Shown piece after piece: positions 45,883 through 64,000 of a DNA stretch of 64,000 nucleotides (the first letter of the stretch is position 1; each line of letters opens with the position of its first letter). The notes beneath the pieces are model-generated. The model saw only the letters and a list, made by a program, of their open reading frames with translations. It was not told the origin of the DNA and made no database searches. The position numbers and the translations under genes are program-made. This stretch comes from Cacajao melanocephalus (Eukaryota; Chordata; Mammalia; Primates; Pitheciidae). The stretch is from the NCBI GenBank assembly GCA_963573385.1, contig CAUYLG010033168.1:62001-126000 (forward strand), read 5' to 3'.

Positions 45883-47397
45883 GCCAAGATGGGAGACTCA
45901 CAGGACACTCTTGGGGGAGGTGATGTGTGGCTTTAGTTCTGGAAGATTGCAGGGCTGCGGCAGCGGTGGGCGGCGGGGGGTTGGGGGGTGGCGCGGGAAC
46001 AATGCTATGGGGGTAGAGGATTCCAGGCCGAGGGAAGAGGTCCATAGAACAGCAGGCTCCTAAATACCTCCCCCAGACGTGACCTGGAAGCTCTGTTGGG
46101 CAGAGTGCAGTTCTCATCTGGGGCCGATTTTGCCTCCAGGGGACACCTGGCCATGCCTGGAGAGAGATTTGGCTGTCTCTACTAGGCAGAGGGGGCGGTG
46201 GGTGCCAGAGACCTGCTAAATATTCTAGAATGCACAGGACCGTCCCCTACTAGGAAGAATCGCCCAGCCCGCAGGGTAGCTTAGAGGGGGATAATCCTTC
46301 TGTCCCCACCCCTCTGGACTCAGAGGGGCCTTCCCACCTGGGGCAGCTGGAAAGTTTCTGCTGGGTGACCTTTGGCCTTTCTACCCATCCCCCATCCCCC
46401 GCCTTTCTTGGGAAAAGCTGATGTTAGTTCCTGGTGACCCTCAGCCTCCTCCGGGAACAGAAGCATTTGTGAAGCATTTGTGTGGGCCCCGATGGCTGCT
46501 ACCTCTGGAATGTGACAGTTCGGCCTGGCCCCAGGGCCCTGGAGGACGAGGGATCTAAGAATAGTGACATTTTTCTCCCCACCCCCAAGCCTGGCTGGCT
46601 CTGGCCTCTGAATCCCAGGCCCTCACTGTGCTGGAAGAGGTGGTCAGGCAGACGAGGTCCAGGGGAAACGTCGCTAGCCTGTGCTGACCACTGGGCCTGG
46701 GAATGAGCCGGTTCATTCATGGGAGCACAGGTCAGAGGTGATGGGATCTGCGAAGGAGGGGCTGGGTTGGGGTGGCAGTTCCACACCTTGCCAGTGCCCC
46801 TCACCCCAGGCATGCCTTGTTCTTCCTACAGCTCCCTGTCCCTGTGGCCTCTGCAGGACTTACGTCACCAGTCCCCTCAATGGCCACCCCTTGGAGTAGG
46901 CAGGTTCTCCTTGGGCTGGAGCAGGAGTGGGGTGCCTCTCTGGCCTACTGGGAAAGGGACCTCAGGCTTGGGGTCCTAATCCAGAGGGGCAGGGGCCCTG
47001 GTGCCAATGCCGGATGGGGAAATGTCCCTGCTGGCCTCGTGTCCGCTGGGTCATCATAAACCAGCCTGGTGTCTTCAAGACAGGCCCTTGAAGACAGGGC
47101 TCACTGCTTGTTCATCCGGTCAGCAAGCCTTGGCTGCCTCACGGGTGCCAGGCCCCCCCATGCTGGGCATTGTGGATGCCAAAGGGAACAGATCCCTGCC
47201 TCCTTCCTGAAGGAACCTGCCATGACTCAGGAGAGCAGGGCTCACAATTGCTGACATCTCAGTCAGGAGCCAGGCCCTGCACTGGATGCAGGGGCTGTGG
47301 TTGAGGGCAGAGCAGCTGCATTTCTGGGGGACAGGGTAAGGAGGTATCAGCCACGGGAAGGGAAGGCAACAGAGATCTGGGTAAGGAAAACTCTGGG
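45883..47397. other. 1.5 kb unique, GC-rich stretch with one MER5A
   Basis: It is the longest Alu-free stretch in the right half. A short G-run (GGCGGCGGGGGGTTGGGGGG) lies at about 45,970-45,989. Apart from the MER5A at about 46,120-46,275 nothing is recognised. Several open frames run through it, none with a recognisable protein. Confidence 0.6.
46120..46275 (+). mobile_element. MER5A-like hAT transposon fragment
   Basis: CGATTTTGCCTCCAGGGGACAC, GAGAGATTTGGCTGTC and TAGAATGCACAGGACCGTCCCC follow MER5A order. Confidence 0.75.
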
Positions 47398-47714
47398 GCC
47401 CAGGCGCGGTGGCTCATGTCTGTAATCCCAGCACTTTGGGAGGTCGAGGCAGGAGGATCACTTGAGGTCAGGAGTTCAAGATCAGCCTGGCCAACATGGA
47501 GAATCCCCATCTCCAATAAAATAAAATAATAAAATAAATAAAATAAAATACTAGCTAGATATAGTGGCACACGCCTGTAATCCCAGCTACTCAGGAGGCT
47601 GAGGCAGGAGAATCGCTTGAATCTAGGAGGCAGAAGTTGCAGTGAGCTGAGATTGCACCACTGCACTCCAGTCTGTGTGACAGAGCAAGCCTCTGTCACT
47701 AAAAACAAACAAAC
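47398..47714 (+). mobile_element. Alu, plus, with a (TAAAA) middle tract
   Basis: It starts GGCCCAGGCGCGGTGGCTCATG. AATAAAATAAAATAATAAAA sits between the arms. Confidence 0.93.
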
Positions 47715-47743
47715 CCGGGTGCAATGCTATAAAGAGGAGAATG

Positions 47744-48460
<717 letters not shown>

Positions 48461-48462
48461 AC

Positions 48463-48748
48463 TTTTTTTTTTTTGGGGGGACAGAGTCTTGCTCTGTTGC
48501 CCAGGCTGGAGTGCAATGGCACAATTGGCTCACTGCAAACTCCGCCTCCCAGGTTCAAACGATTCTCCTGCCTCAGCCTCTCCAGTAGCTGGGATTACAG
48601 GTGTACACCACCGCGCCCAGCTAATTTTTGTATTTTTAGTAGAGACAGGGTTTTGCCATGTTGGCCAGGCTGGTCTTGAACTCCTGACCCTAGCCCACCT
48701 CGGCCTCCCAAAGTGCTGAGATTACAGACATGAGCCACCACGCCCGAA
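48463..48748 (-). mobile_element. Alu, minus
   Basis: It runs from a T tract, GGGGGGACAGAGTCTTGC, to GAGCCACCACGCCCGAAC. Confidence 0.92.
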
Positions 48749-48881
48749 CTTTTTTTTTTTCTGTAGAGACAGGATCTTGCTGTGTTGCCCAGGCTGGTCT
48801 TGAACTCTCAGGCTCAAGCGATCCTCCTGCCTCAGCCTCCCAAAGTGCTGAGATTATAGGCAAGAGCCCCCACGCCTGGCC
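48749..48881 (-). mobile_element. Alu fragment, minus
   Basis: It runs from TTTTTTTCTGTAGAGACAGGATC to GAGCCCCCACGCCTGGCC. Confidence 0.85.
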
Positions 48882-49149
48882 TATGAACCCCCTTATAAGC
48901 TGGGTATGCATTGTCAAAAGGGTCTCTCTCATTGAAGTGGCAGCCACTCCTTTGAAAGCAAGTGTTGGGGTCCTGGGAGCACTGGAATGATCCTTCGCTG
49001 TGACCAACCCCGGCCCATAGGCCCTCCCTCCCTTCATGCCCGATACATCCTCCCTCAGGCTCTCAGATTCCCCTTCTCCTCCTGTGAACTGTCCGTTTAT
49101 GATCTTTGCTCCTTTGGTGCTTATCAATTTGAATGAGCTTTTCAGAGAC

Positions 49150-50021
<872 letters not shown>

Positions 50022-50425
50022 TGGCTGGAAGTGATGGCCCATGCCTGCAATCTCACAACTTTTTTTTTTTTAGATAGAGTCTCACTCTGTCACCCGGCTG
50101 GAATGCAGTGGCATGATCACGGATCCCAGCAACCTCCTGTGTTCAAGCAATTCTCCTGCCTCAGCCTCCTGAGTAGCTGGGACTATAAGCGCCCACTACC
50201 ACGCCTGGCTAATTTTTGTATTTTTAGTAGAGACAGGGTTTCACCATGTTGCCCAGGCTGGTCTCGAAATCCTGACCTCAGGTGATCCACTCACCTCAGC
50301 CTCCCAAAGTGCTGGGATTACAGGTGTGAGCAATGGTGCCTGGCCTACAGTCTCACAAATTTGGAAGGCTGAGGTGGGTGGATCCCTTAAGCCCAAGAGA
50401 TTTTTCTCAAAAAAAAAAAAAAAGA
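50022..50425 (+). mobile_element. Alu, plus, split by a minus Alu with a visible target duplication
   Basis: The outer copy is 50,022-50,057 plus about 50,347-50,425. TCTCACAA occurs on both sides of the inner minus Alu (50,058-50,346). Confidence 0.88.
50058..50346 (-). mobile_element. Alu, minus, inserted in a plus Alu
   Basis: It runs from a T12 tract and AGATAGAGTCTCAC to GTGAGCAATGGTGCCTGGCC. Confidence 0.92.
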
Positions 50426-50429
50426 AAAG

Positions 50430-51744
<1,315 letters not shown>

Positions 51745-51745
<1 letters not shown>

Positions 51746-52095
51746 CTGTAATCCCAGCACTTTGGGAGGCCAAGGCGGGTGGATCACATGAGGTCAGGGG
51801 TTCGTGACCAGCCTGGCCAATATGGCGAAACCTTGTATCTACTAAAAATATAAAAATTAGGCCAGTGTGGTGGCACATGCCCGTAGTAGTGGCTACTCAG
51901 GAGGCTGAGGCGGGAGGATCACTTGAACTCAGGAGGAGGTTGAAGTGAGCCAAGATTGCGCCACTGCACTTCAGCTGGGTGACAGAGTGAAACTCCATCT
52001 ACGAAAGAAAGAGAGAGAAGAGAGAGAGGAAAGAAAGAAAAAGAAAGAAAGAAAGAAGGAAAAAGAAAAGAAAGAAAGATAAAGTAAAGCAAAAG
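51745..52095 (+). mobile_element. Alu, plus, 5'-truncated, with a GAAA tail
   Basis: It starts at GGCCTGTAATCCCAGCACTT, lacking the first ~20 bases. The tail from about 52,003 is (GAAA)n/(GAGA)n. Confidence 0.9.
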
Positions 52096-52726
<631 letters not shown>

Positions 52727-52728
52727 CA

Positions 52729-53880
<1,152 letters not shown>

Positions 53881-53896
53881 AGTGAAAATAACTTCT

Positions 53897-54500
<604 letters not shown>

Positions 54501-54504
54501 TTAA

Positions 54505-54692
54505 ATAAAAATACAAAAATTAGCTGGGCATGGTGGCCTGTGCCTGTAATCCCAGCTCCTTGGGTGGCTGAGGCAGGAGAAAGGCAGGAGAATCGCTTGA
54601 ACCCAGGAGACAAGGTTGCTGTGAGCTGAGATCATGCCACTGGACTCCAGCCTGGGCAACAGAGTTAGACCCTGTCTTAAATGACAACAACA
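54505..54692 (+). mobile_element. Alu right arm, plus
   Basis: It starts AAAATACAAAAATTAGCTGGG, with a local duplication of GGCAGGAGAA at about 54,571-54,590. Confidence 0.85.
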
Positions 54693-54694
54693 AT

Positions 54695-54695
<1 letters not shown>

Positions 54696-54740
<45 letters not shown>
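54696..54740. repeat. (CA)n microsatellite
   Basis: About 22 uninterrupted CA units follow directly on the preceding Alu tail. Confidence 0.96.
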
Positions 54741-54744
<4 letters not shown>

Positions 54745-54792
54745 TTTATCTTTTAGCTGAGAGAGTTTAAAACTGAGAGACGTATGTGATTC

Positions 54793-54878
54793 TTTCCTCT
54801 TTCTTTCTTTCCTCTCTCCCTTCCTTTCTTTTCCCTCCCTCTCTCCTTTCTGTCTTTCTCTCCTTCCTTCTTTCCACA
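54793..54878. repeat. (TTTC)n/(TCCC)n pyrimidine tract
   Basis: An almost pure pyrimidine run on the plus strand. Confidence 0.9.
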
Positions 54879-54879
54879 G

Positions 54880-55580
54880 GGCAAGTAGAAGATGCACATG
54901 AGAAGGGGGAGGCCATCTAGGTAACTCAAGGAAAGATGGCAAAGTGGGCTGATGGTGGGAGTGCTGGAGGGTTCCGGAGAGAAGGAGGCTGATTCCAGAT
55001 GTTTAAGACGTGGGGTCAGCAGGACCCTGGGTAACCACTGAAACGTGGAGAAGGCGGCAGCCAGGTGAATTAGAGACAGATGTGGGGGAAAGTCATTCTC
55101 TCTCAAACTTCTGGAGGGTTTCATATACGGGATGGAGTTATTTTGGGGACATCATCAGAAATGGGTGTGCCTGTCAGGCGAGCATTTTACCGGTCAGCTC
55201 CGAAAGAGAGCTGAGGCATCACGCCCCATCCCAGTTCACTGCCCATTCTGAAAGCAGAAGCCGGGCAAACTCCAAAAAGCCGGAAGAACCTTCTAGAAGC
55301 CCTGTGTTCTTCTAAGGCCTGACTTGAATCTGATTCCATCTCAAGCACCAGTGAGGTCGGTCATAGGGGAAGATTGGAGGCTTGATTTTTTTCTCAGGCA
55401 GTTGAGTTTATTTTCAGGCAGGTTAGCAGCAGTTTGGAGTTTACTTCCCAGATGAGGTCAGAGTTGGAGGGACAGGTGGCCACAGTGTGCTTGCAGCCAC
55501 AGGTCACTGGCAGTTCTGACCGGAAGAGGCTGGCCCCAGAGCAGGCACAGAAATACCAGGCTTAACTTTATTTATTTTTA
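54880..55580. other. Unique stretch of about 700 bases
   Basis: No repeat or gene is recognised. A plus open frame ends at 55,315 but has no recognisable product. Confidence 0.6.
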
Positions 55581-55584
55581 AATA

Positions 55585-55921
55585 AACCATCCACCCACCT
55601 CAGTCTCCTAAAGTGTAGGGATTATAGACATGAGCCACCACACCTGGCTCATTTCAAGATCTCAGGTCACTGCAACCTCTGCCTCCTGGGTTCAAGTGAT
55701 TCTCCTGCCTCAGCCTCCCAAGTAGCTGAGATTACCGGCATGTACCATCACACCTGGCTAATTTTTGTATTTTTAGTAGAGACAGGGTTTCACCATGTTG
55801 GCCAGGCTGGTCTCAAACTCCTGGCCCCAGGTGATCCACCAGCTTCGGTCTCCCAAAGCGTTAGGATTACAGTGTTAGGATTACAGATATGAGCCACCAT
55901 GCCTGGCTCATTTCAAGATCT
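55585..55921 (-). mobile_element. Two rearranged minus Alu pieces sharing a duplicated junction
   Basis: CCTGGCTCATTTCAAGATCT occurs at about 55,644-55,663 and again at about 55,902-55,921, enclosing an Alu that lacks its 3' T tract. ATTACAGTGTTAGG marks a further small duplication near 55,867. Confidence 0.8.
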
Positions 55922-55925
55922 TTAA

Positions 55926-56234
55926 CCAGGTTGGCACAGTGGCTCATGCCTGTAATCCCAACATTGGAAGGCTGAGTTGGGAAGATTGCTTGAGGCCAGG
56001 AGTTCAACAAGACCAGCCTGGGCAACATAGTGAGTTCCCATATCTAAAAAAACAAAATTTTTTTTTTTAATTAGCTGGGCATCATGCCTATAGCCCCAGC
56101 TTCTCAGGAGGCTAAGCCAGGAGGATAGCTTGAGCTTATAAAAGTCTGAGGCTGTAGTGAATTGTGATCATGCCACTGCACTCCAGCCTGGGTGACAGAA
56201 TAAGACTCCACCTCCTAAAAAAAAAAAAAAAAGA
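55926..56234 (+). mobile_element. Alu, plus, old
   Basis: It runs from AGGTTGGCACAGTGGCTCATG to A16. Confidence 0.88.
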
Positions 56235-56321
56235 CCCTTACGCCTGCCGTGTGAGGTACCATATTCATGGGTTCCAGGGTATTAGGAGATGGAAATCTCT
56301 GGGGGAGAATCCACCAATGCT

Positions 56322-56759
56322 TTCTTTAAAGGGCCTGATAGCAAATATTTGGGGCACTGTAGGGTACATGGTCTCTGTTGCCAGGGCCAGCTATATAATT
56401 TCCATGGTCTGATGCAAAATAAAAACGAGGGGCCCTTCATTCATTAACTATAAAGAACTTCAGAACTGGAAAAGTGGGAGAGCAGGGCCCCAAGTGATGC
56501 AGTTTGCACATTCACGAAGCGGGTCCTGTCTGTACAACTTCCGCCTCTGTTACAGCTCAAGAGCGGCCCCTGGCCACACACAAAGGAGAGGCGTGGCTAT
56601 GTTAAACTGTCAAACTTTATGGACGCCGAAACTTGCATTTCATGTAATTTTCACATGTCACAAAATACTATTGTTATTTTTTCAACCATAGAAAAATCAT
56701 TCTTGGCTCACGGGCCGCCGGAAAACAGGCATGGGCCGAATTGGGCTGACTACATGGGC

Positions 56760-56760
<1 letters not shown>
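56322..56760 (-). mobile_element. hAT-type MER element, long version, with an insert
   Basis: CTTTAAAGGGCCTGATAGCAAATAT and CATGGTCTCTGTTGCC mark one end, and CATTCTTGGCTCACGGGCCG the other. About 56,385-56,575 between them looks like a second old DNA transposon. Same family as the copies at 4707, 6337 and 7088. Confidence 0.62.
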
Positions 56761-57575
<815 letters not shown>

Positions 57576-57644
57576 TCAAAATCAGAGCAGGGAAATAAAG
57601 ATATTTGAGACCAAGCAGACCCGGGTTTTAATTAAAAAATAAAA

Positions 57645-57930
57645 ATTCAGAGACGGGGTCTTGCTGTCACCCAGGCTGGTGTGCAGTGGCACGATCATGG
57701 CTCATGGCAACCTCAAACTTCTGAGCTCAATGGATCCTCCCACCTCAGTCACCTGACTGGCTGGGACTACAGGCCCATGCCAGCACGCCTGGTTAAGTTT
57801 TATAAATTTTTGTAGAGATGGAGTCTCACTTTGTTGCCCAGGCTGGTCTCAAACTCTTGTCCTCAAGGGATCTTCCTGCCTCAGCCTCCCAAAGTGCTGG
57901 AATTACAGGTGTGAGTCCCAGAGCCTGCCC
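57645..57930 (-). mobile_element. Alu, minus, old
   Basis: It runs from CAGAGACGGGGTCTTGCTG to GTGTGAGTCCCAGAGCCTGCC. Confidence 0.85.
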
Positions 57931-57993
57931 TCAGTTCCAAAGATTGTAAAAGCGGGTTATTTAATTTAGTTCTCACAGTGCCCTCAGGAATTA

Positions 57994-59055
<1,062 letters not shown>

Positions 59056-59109
59056 TGACGTGAATGCAGACCATCTCTCAAAAACAAAAAGAAAAGAAAA
59101 AAGCTATTG

Positions 59110-59430
59110 ATGCTGGGTTTGGTGGCTCACGCCTGTAATCCTAGCACTTCAAGAGACCAAGGTGGGTGGATCACTTGAGCTCAGGAGTTTGAGACCAGGC
59201 TGGGCAACATGATAAAACCCTGACTCTACAAAAAATACAAAAATTTAGCTGGGTGTGGTGGTGTGCACCTGTAGTCCCAGCTACTCAGGACGCTGAGGTG
59301 GGAGGATGGCTTGAGCCCAGGAGGCTAAGGCTGCAGTGAGCCAAGACGGCACCACTGCACTCCAGCCTGGGCAACAGAGTGAGACTCTGTCTCAAAAATA
59401 AATAAATAAATAAATAAATACATAAATAAA
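59110..59430 (+). mobile_element. Alu, plus, with a (AAAT)n tail
   Basis: It starts TGCTGGGTTTGGTGGCTCACG. The tail from about 59,396 is TAAATAAATAAATAAAT. Confidence 0.93.
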
Positions 59431-59921
59431 GCTATTGGTAATCGAAATATCTAAAGAAATGACATTCCAGTAGCCATGAACACTCCTGGCACGACAGATC
59501 TTGCTTTCCCACACCGTTCTCTATGAAAAGGAACCACGGCCCCTTGGAAAAATGGCTGCTACTAGAATAAAGGCCAGAAATATACAAGATAGGCCTGGAG
59601 CATTTTGTGCTGCCACAAAGCAAGGAACTGCTCCAAATAAAACAAACCAACAAACAAAACTCTGAAAAACACGTTGATGGGAATATGTCAAAGGGCCACA
59701 GAAGCCAAATTACAGTGGTCGATGGCCAAAGCTGGGACAATTTGACAGACAAAATACAGGAGTACCAGGTTATAACCCAAAGCATAAATATCCAGCAGTC
59801 CATGCTGATACAATTCAATAAATAAATGGGGAAGAGTGAGATAAATCTCCCATGCAGAAGGATTCTAGAAAACTTATGTTTCAGCTGTGGACAAGCTTAA
59901 AAAATAATAATAATTTATGTA

Positions 59922-60213
59922 GGGCCAGATGTGGTGATGCATACCTGTAACCCCAGCACTTTGGGAGGCCAAGGCTTGGAGTGCTTGAGGCCAGGAGTTC
60001 AAGACCAGCCTGACCAACATGGTGAAACCCCGTCTATAAAAAAAAAAAAAAAAGTAGCCAGGTGTGATGGTACGCACCTGTAGTTCCAGCTACTAGAGAC
60101 TGAGGCAGAAGGATCTCTTGAGCTCAGGAAGTTGAGGCTGCAGTGAGCCATGATCACACCACTGTACTCCAGCCTGGGCAACAGAGCAAGACTCTGTCTC
60201 CAAAATTAAAAAA
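59922..60213 (+). mobile_element. Alu, plus, in the L1M
   Basis: It runs from GGCCAGATGTGGTGATGCATA to A12. Confidence 0.9.
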
Positions 60214-60336
60214 AAAAAATTACATAGACAGTCCATCCTTAAATGGAGTATAACCTCCCACACCATAGGTATGAGTTACACACCATAGGTATGAGTTACA
60301 CAGTGACTTCCTTCCACAATATCCAAAATGAAAAGG

Positions 60337-60780
60337 AGGGTTGGGCATGGTGGCTCACGTCTGTAATCCCAGCACTTAGGGAGGCCGAGGCGGGTAGATC
60401 ACCTGAGGTCAGGAGTTCGAGACCAGCCTGGCCAACATGGTGAAACCCTGTCTCTACTACAAAATACAAAATTAGCTGAGCATGGTGGTACACACATAAT
60501 CCCCAGGCTGGAGTGCAGTGGTGCAATCTTGGCTCACTACAACCCCTGCCTCCCACTACAACTTCGCCTCCCAGGTTCAAGCAATTCTCATGCCTCAGCC
60601 TCCAGAGTGGCTAGGATTACGGTGTGCATCACCACATTCAGCTAATTTTTGTACTTTTTTAGTAGAGACTAGGTTTCACCATGTTCGCCAGGCTGGTCTC
60701 AAATTCCTGACCTAAACTGATCTACACACCTCTGTCTCCCAAAGTGCTAGGATTACAGGCATGAGCCACCGTGCCCGGCC
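60337..60780. mobile_element. Fused plus/minus Alu pair (hairpin-like chimera)
   Basis: A plus Alu left arm (60,337 to about 60,498) is joined without spacer to a minus Alu lacking its 3' end (about 60,499-60,780, ending GTGCCCGGCC). A short AGGACCCTGTCTC follows. Confidence 0.85.
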
Positions 60781-61066
60781 AGGACCCTGTCTCTTTAAAG
60801 AAGTAAATAATGAAGTTGATAGGATGTACCCTTGATACGGTGTGATGAAAACAGCACTTTACTTCCTTGATCTTGGTGCCAATAACCCATCATCCCATTC
60901 TTATGAAGAAAACACCAGATAAATTCCAATAGAGGGATGAACACTCTACCAAAATAACTGACTGGCTGGCACTCCTCAAAACTGTTATGGTCATCAAAAA
61001 CAAGGGAAGTCTGAGTCTGTTACAGCCAAGAAGAGCCTAACAAGACCCCTGAAAGTGAGATGGACT

Positions 61067-61383
61067 GGCCAGGCGTGGTGTCTCACACCTGTAATCCCAG
61101 CACTTTGGGAGGCCGAGGCAGGTGGATTACTTAAGGTCAGGAGTTCAAGACCAGCCTGCCCAACATGGTGAAACCCTGTCTCTACTAAAAATACAAAATT
61201 TAGCCAGGCATAATGGTGCATGCCTACAATCCCAGCTACTTGGAAGGCTGAGGCAGGAGAATCACTTGAACCCAGGAGGTGACGGTTGCAGTGAGCTGAG
61301 ATCGCCCCTGAGATTGCACTACTGTACTCCAGCCTGGGTCACAGAGCGAGACTCCATCTCAAAAAAAAAAAAAAAAAAAAAAG
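61067..61383 (+). mobile_element. Alu, plus, in the L1M
   Basis: It starts GGCCAGGCGTGGTGTCTCACA and ends in A22. It carries a small duplication, GAGATCGCCCCTGAGATTGCAC. Confidence 0.93.
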
Positions 61384-61634
61384 TGAGATGGTCGGCTGGG
61401 TGGGATTCTGGAAAAGAAAAAAGATATTAGGGAAACATAAAGGAAGACTAAATAAACTATGACCTTTAGTTAACAGCAAAGTATCAGTATTGGTCCATGA
61501 AATTATAGCAAAGTATCAGTATTAGTCCATGAAATTATATTAATTTGTTACTAATATGTTACAAATTTGTAATTAAAATGTTACTAATAGGGAATAATGG
61601 TAACTCTGTTTTTTGCTTGTTTGTTTTTAACACA

Positions 61635-62048
<414 letters not shown>

Positions 62049-62111
62049 TAACACTCTATTGCTACTTTGGCAGTATTTCTGCAAATCTAAAATTTAGATT
62101 TTCTTATTTCT

Positions 62112-63365
<1,254 letters not shown>

Positions 63366-63398
<33 letters not shown>

Positions 63399-63690
63399 CA
63401 TGGGGTTTTGCTCTGTTGCCCAGGTTGAACTGTTATGGCATGATCACAACCCACTACAGTCTCGAACTCCTGGTCTCAAGGGATCCTCTCACCTCAGCCT
63501 TTCAACTAGCTGACACTAAAGGCCTATACCACATTACCTGGCTAACGTTTTTTTTTTTTTTTTTTTTTTTTGGTAGAGATGGGGTCTTACTATATTACCC
63601 AGGCTGGTCTCATACTCCTGGCCTCAAGTGACCCTCCCACCTCGGCCTCCCAAAATGCTTCAGATTACAGGCCTGAGCCACTGTTGTCTG
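63366..63690 (-). mobile_element. Alu, minus, old, with two long T tracts
   Basis: It starts with a ~28-base T run and has a ~22-base T run between the arms (63,549-63,570). It ends GAGCCACTGTTGTCTGGCC. Confidence 0.88.
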
Positions 63691-63752
63691 GCCAGAAAGT
63701 CAGTTCTTTAGTGGTGCCAGCCATATGTTAAATGCAAAAAAAAAAAAAACAC

Positions 63753-63754
<2 letters not shown>

Positions 63755-63793
<39 letters not shown>
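63755..63793. repeat. (CA)n microsatellite
   Basis: About 19 CA units follow an A13 run. Confidence 0.96.
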
Positions 63794-63796
<3 letters not shown>

Positions 63797-64000
63797 GGCC
63801 GGGTGTGGTGGTTCATGCCTGTAATCCCAGCACTTTGGGAAACTGAGGTAGATCACCTGAGGTTGGGAGTTCAAGACCAGCCTGGCCAACATGGGGAAAG
63901 CCTGTCTCCACTAAAAATACAAAAAAATTAGCCAGGCATGGTGACAGGCACCTGTAGTCCCAGCTACTCAGGAAGCTAAGACATAAGAGTTGCTTGAACC
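63797..64000 (+). mobile_element. Alu, plus, cut by the window end
   Basis: It starts GGCCGGGTGTGGTGGTTCATG and is still running at the last base. Confidence 0.93.

Noticed and set aside
46160..46200. A CTCF-like motif (GCAGAGGGGGCGGTG).
   Set aside because: An extra G breaks the core spacing and the 5' CCA is missing; it is too weak to list as a site.

Overview
The window is primate nuclear DNA. About ninety Alu copies or Alu fragments in both orientations, older L1, L2, MIR, MaLR and DNA-transposon fragments, GT-AG introns and AATAAA poly(A) signals all point to a primate. Two genes are recognisable and they are convergent: the 3' part of FBN3 (fibrillin-3) on the plus strand (55 to about 20,712) and all of CCL25 (the chemokine TECK) on the minus strand (about 30,670 down to about 23,105). 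This tail-to-tail pair matches the known neighbourhood on human 19p13.2, read here in the reverse orientation. From memory, the CCL25 protein differs from human at roughly one residue in six, so a non-human primate, perhaps a New World monkey, fits better than human. That is an inference; no alignment was run.

Region 1 (1-20,712) holds eleven FBN3 coding exons. They encode two calcium-binding EGF modules, one eight-cysteine TB module, seven more cbEGF modules, a furin-type site (RPRR) and a C-terminal propeptide corresponding to the hormone-like fragment called placensin. All cysteines expected for the EGF and TB modules are present, every splice site is GT-AG and the reading frame is open throughout, so the gene looks functional. 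The introns carry Alus, CA/TG tracts, MER5A and hAT fragments, a MaLR LTR and L2/MIR remnants.

Region 2 (20,712-30,700) begins with a spacer of about 2.4 kb, followed by the six-exon CCL25 gene. It has a TATA box, a non-coding first exon, a signal peptide exon, the chemokine fold with four cysteines, a basic Ser-rich tail and a 3' UTR with AATAAA. Almost all Alus inside CCL25 lie antisense to it.

Region 3 (30,700-64,000) has no recognisable protein-coding gene. It holds a CpG-rich, GC-box-rich segment (32,400-33,180), a possible mRNA-like 3' end on the minus strand (about 34,020-34,350), L1 fragments of both orientations, a Tigger transposon split by an Alu, an L1M 3' UTR broken into pieces by Alus, and a dense Alu field with several readable nested insertions. 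Unique stretches with possible regulatory content are at 36,060-36,680, 43,012-43,600 and 45,882-47,398.

FBN3 makes an extracellular microfibril protein and CCL25 makes a secreted chemokine for gut- and thymus-homing lymphocytes. Nothing in the sequence suggests that they work together; they are simply neighbours.
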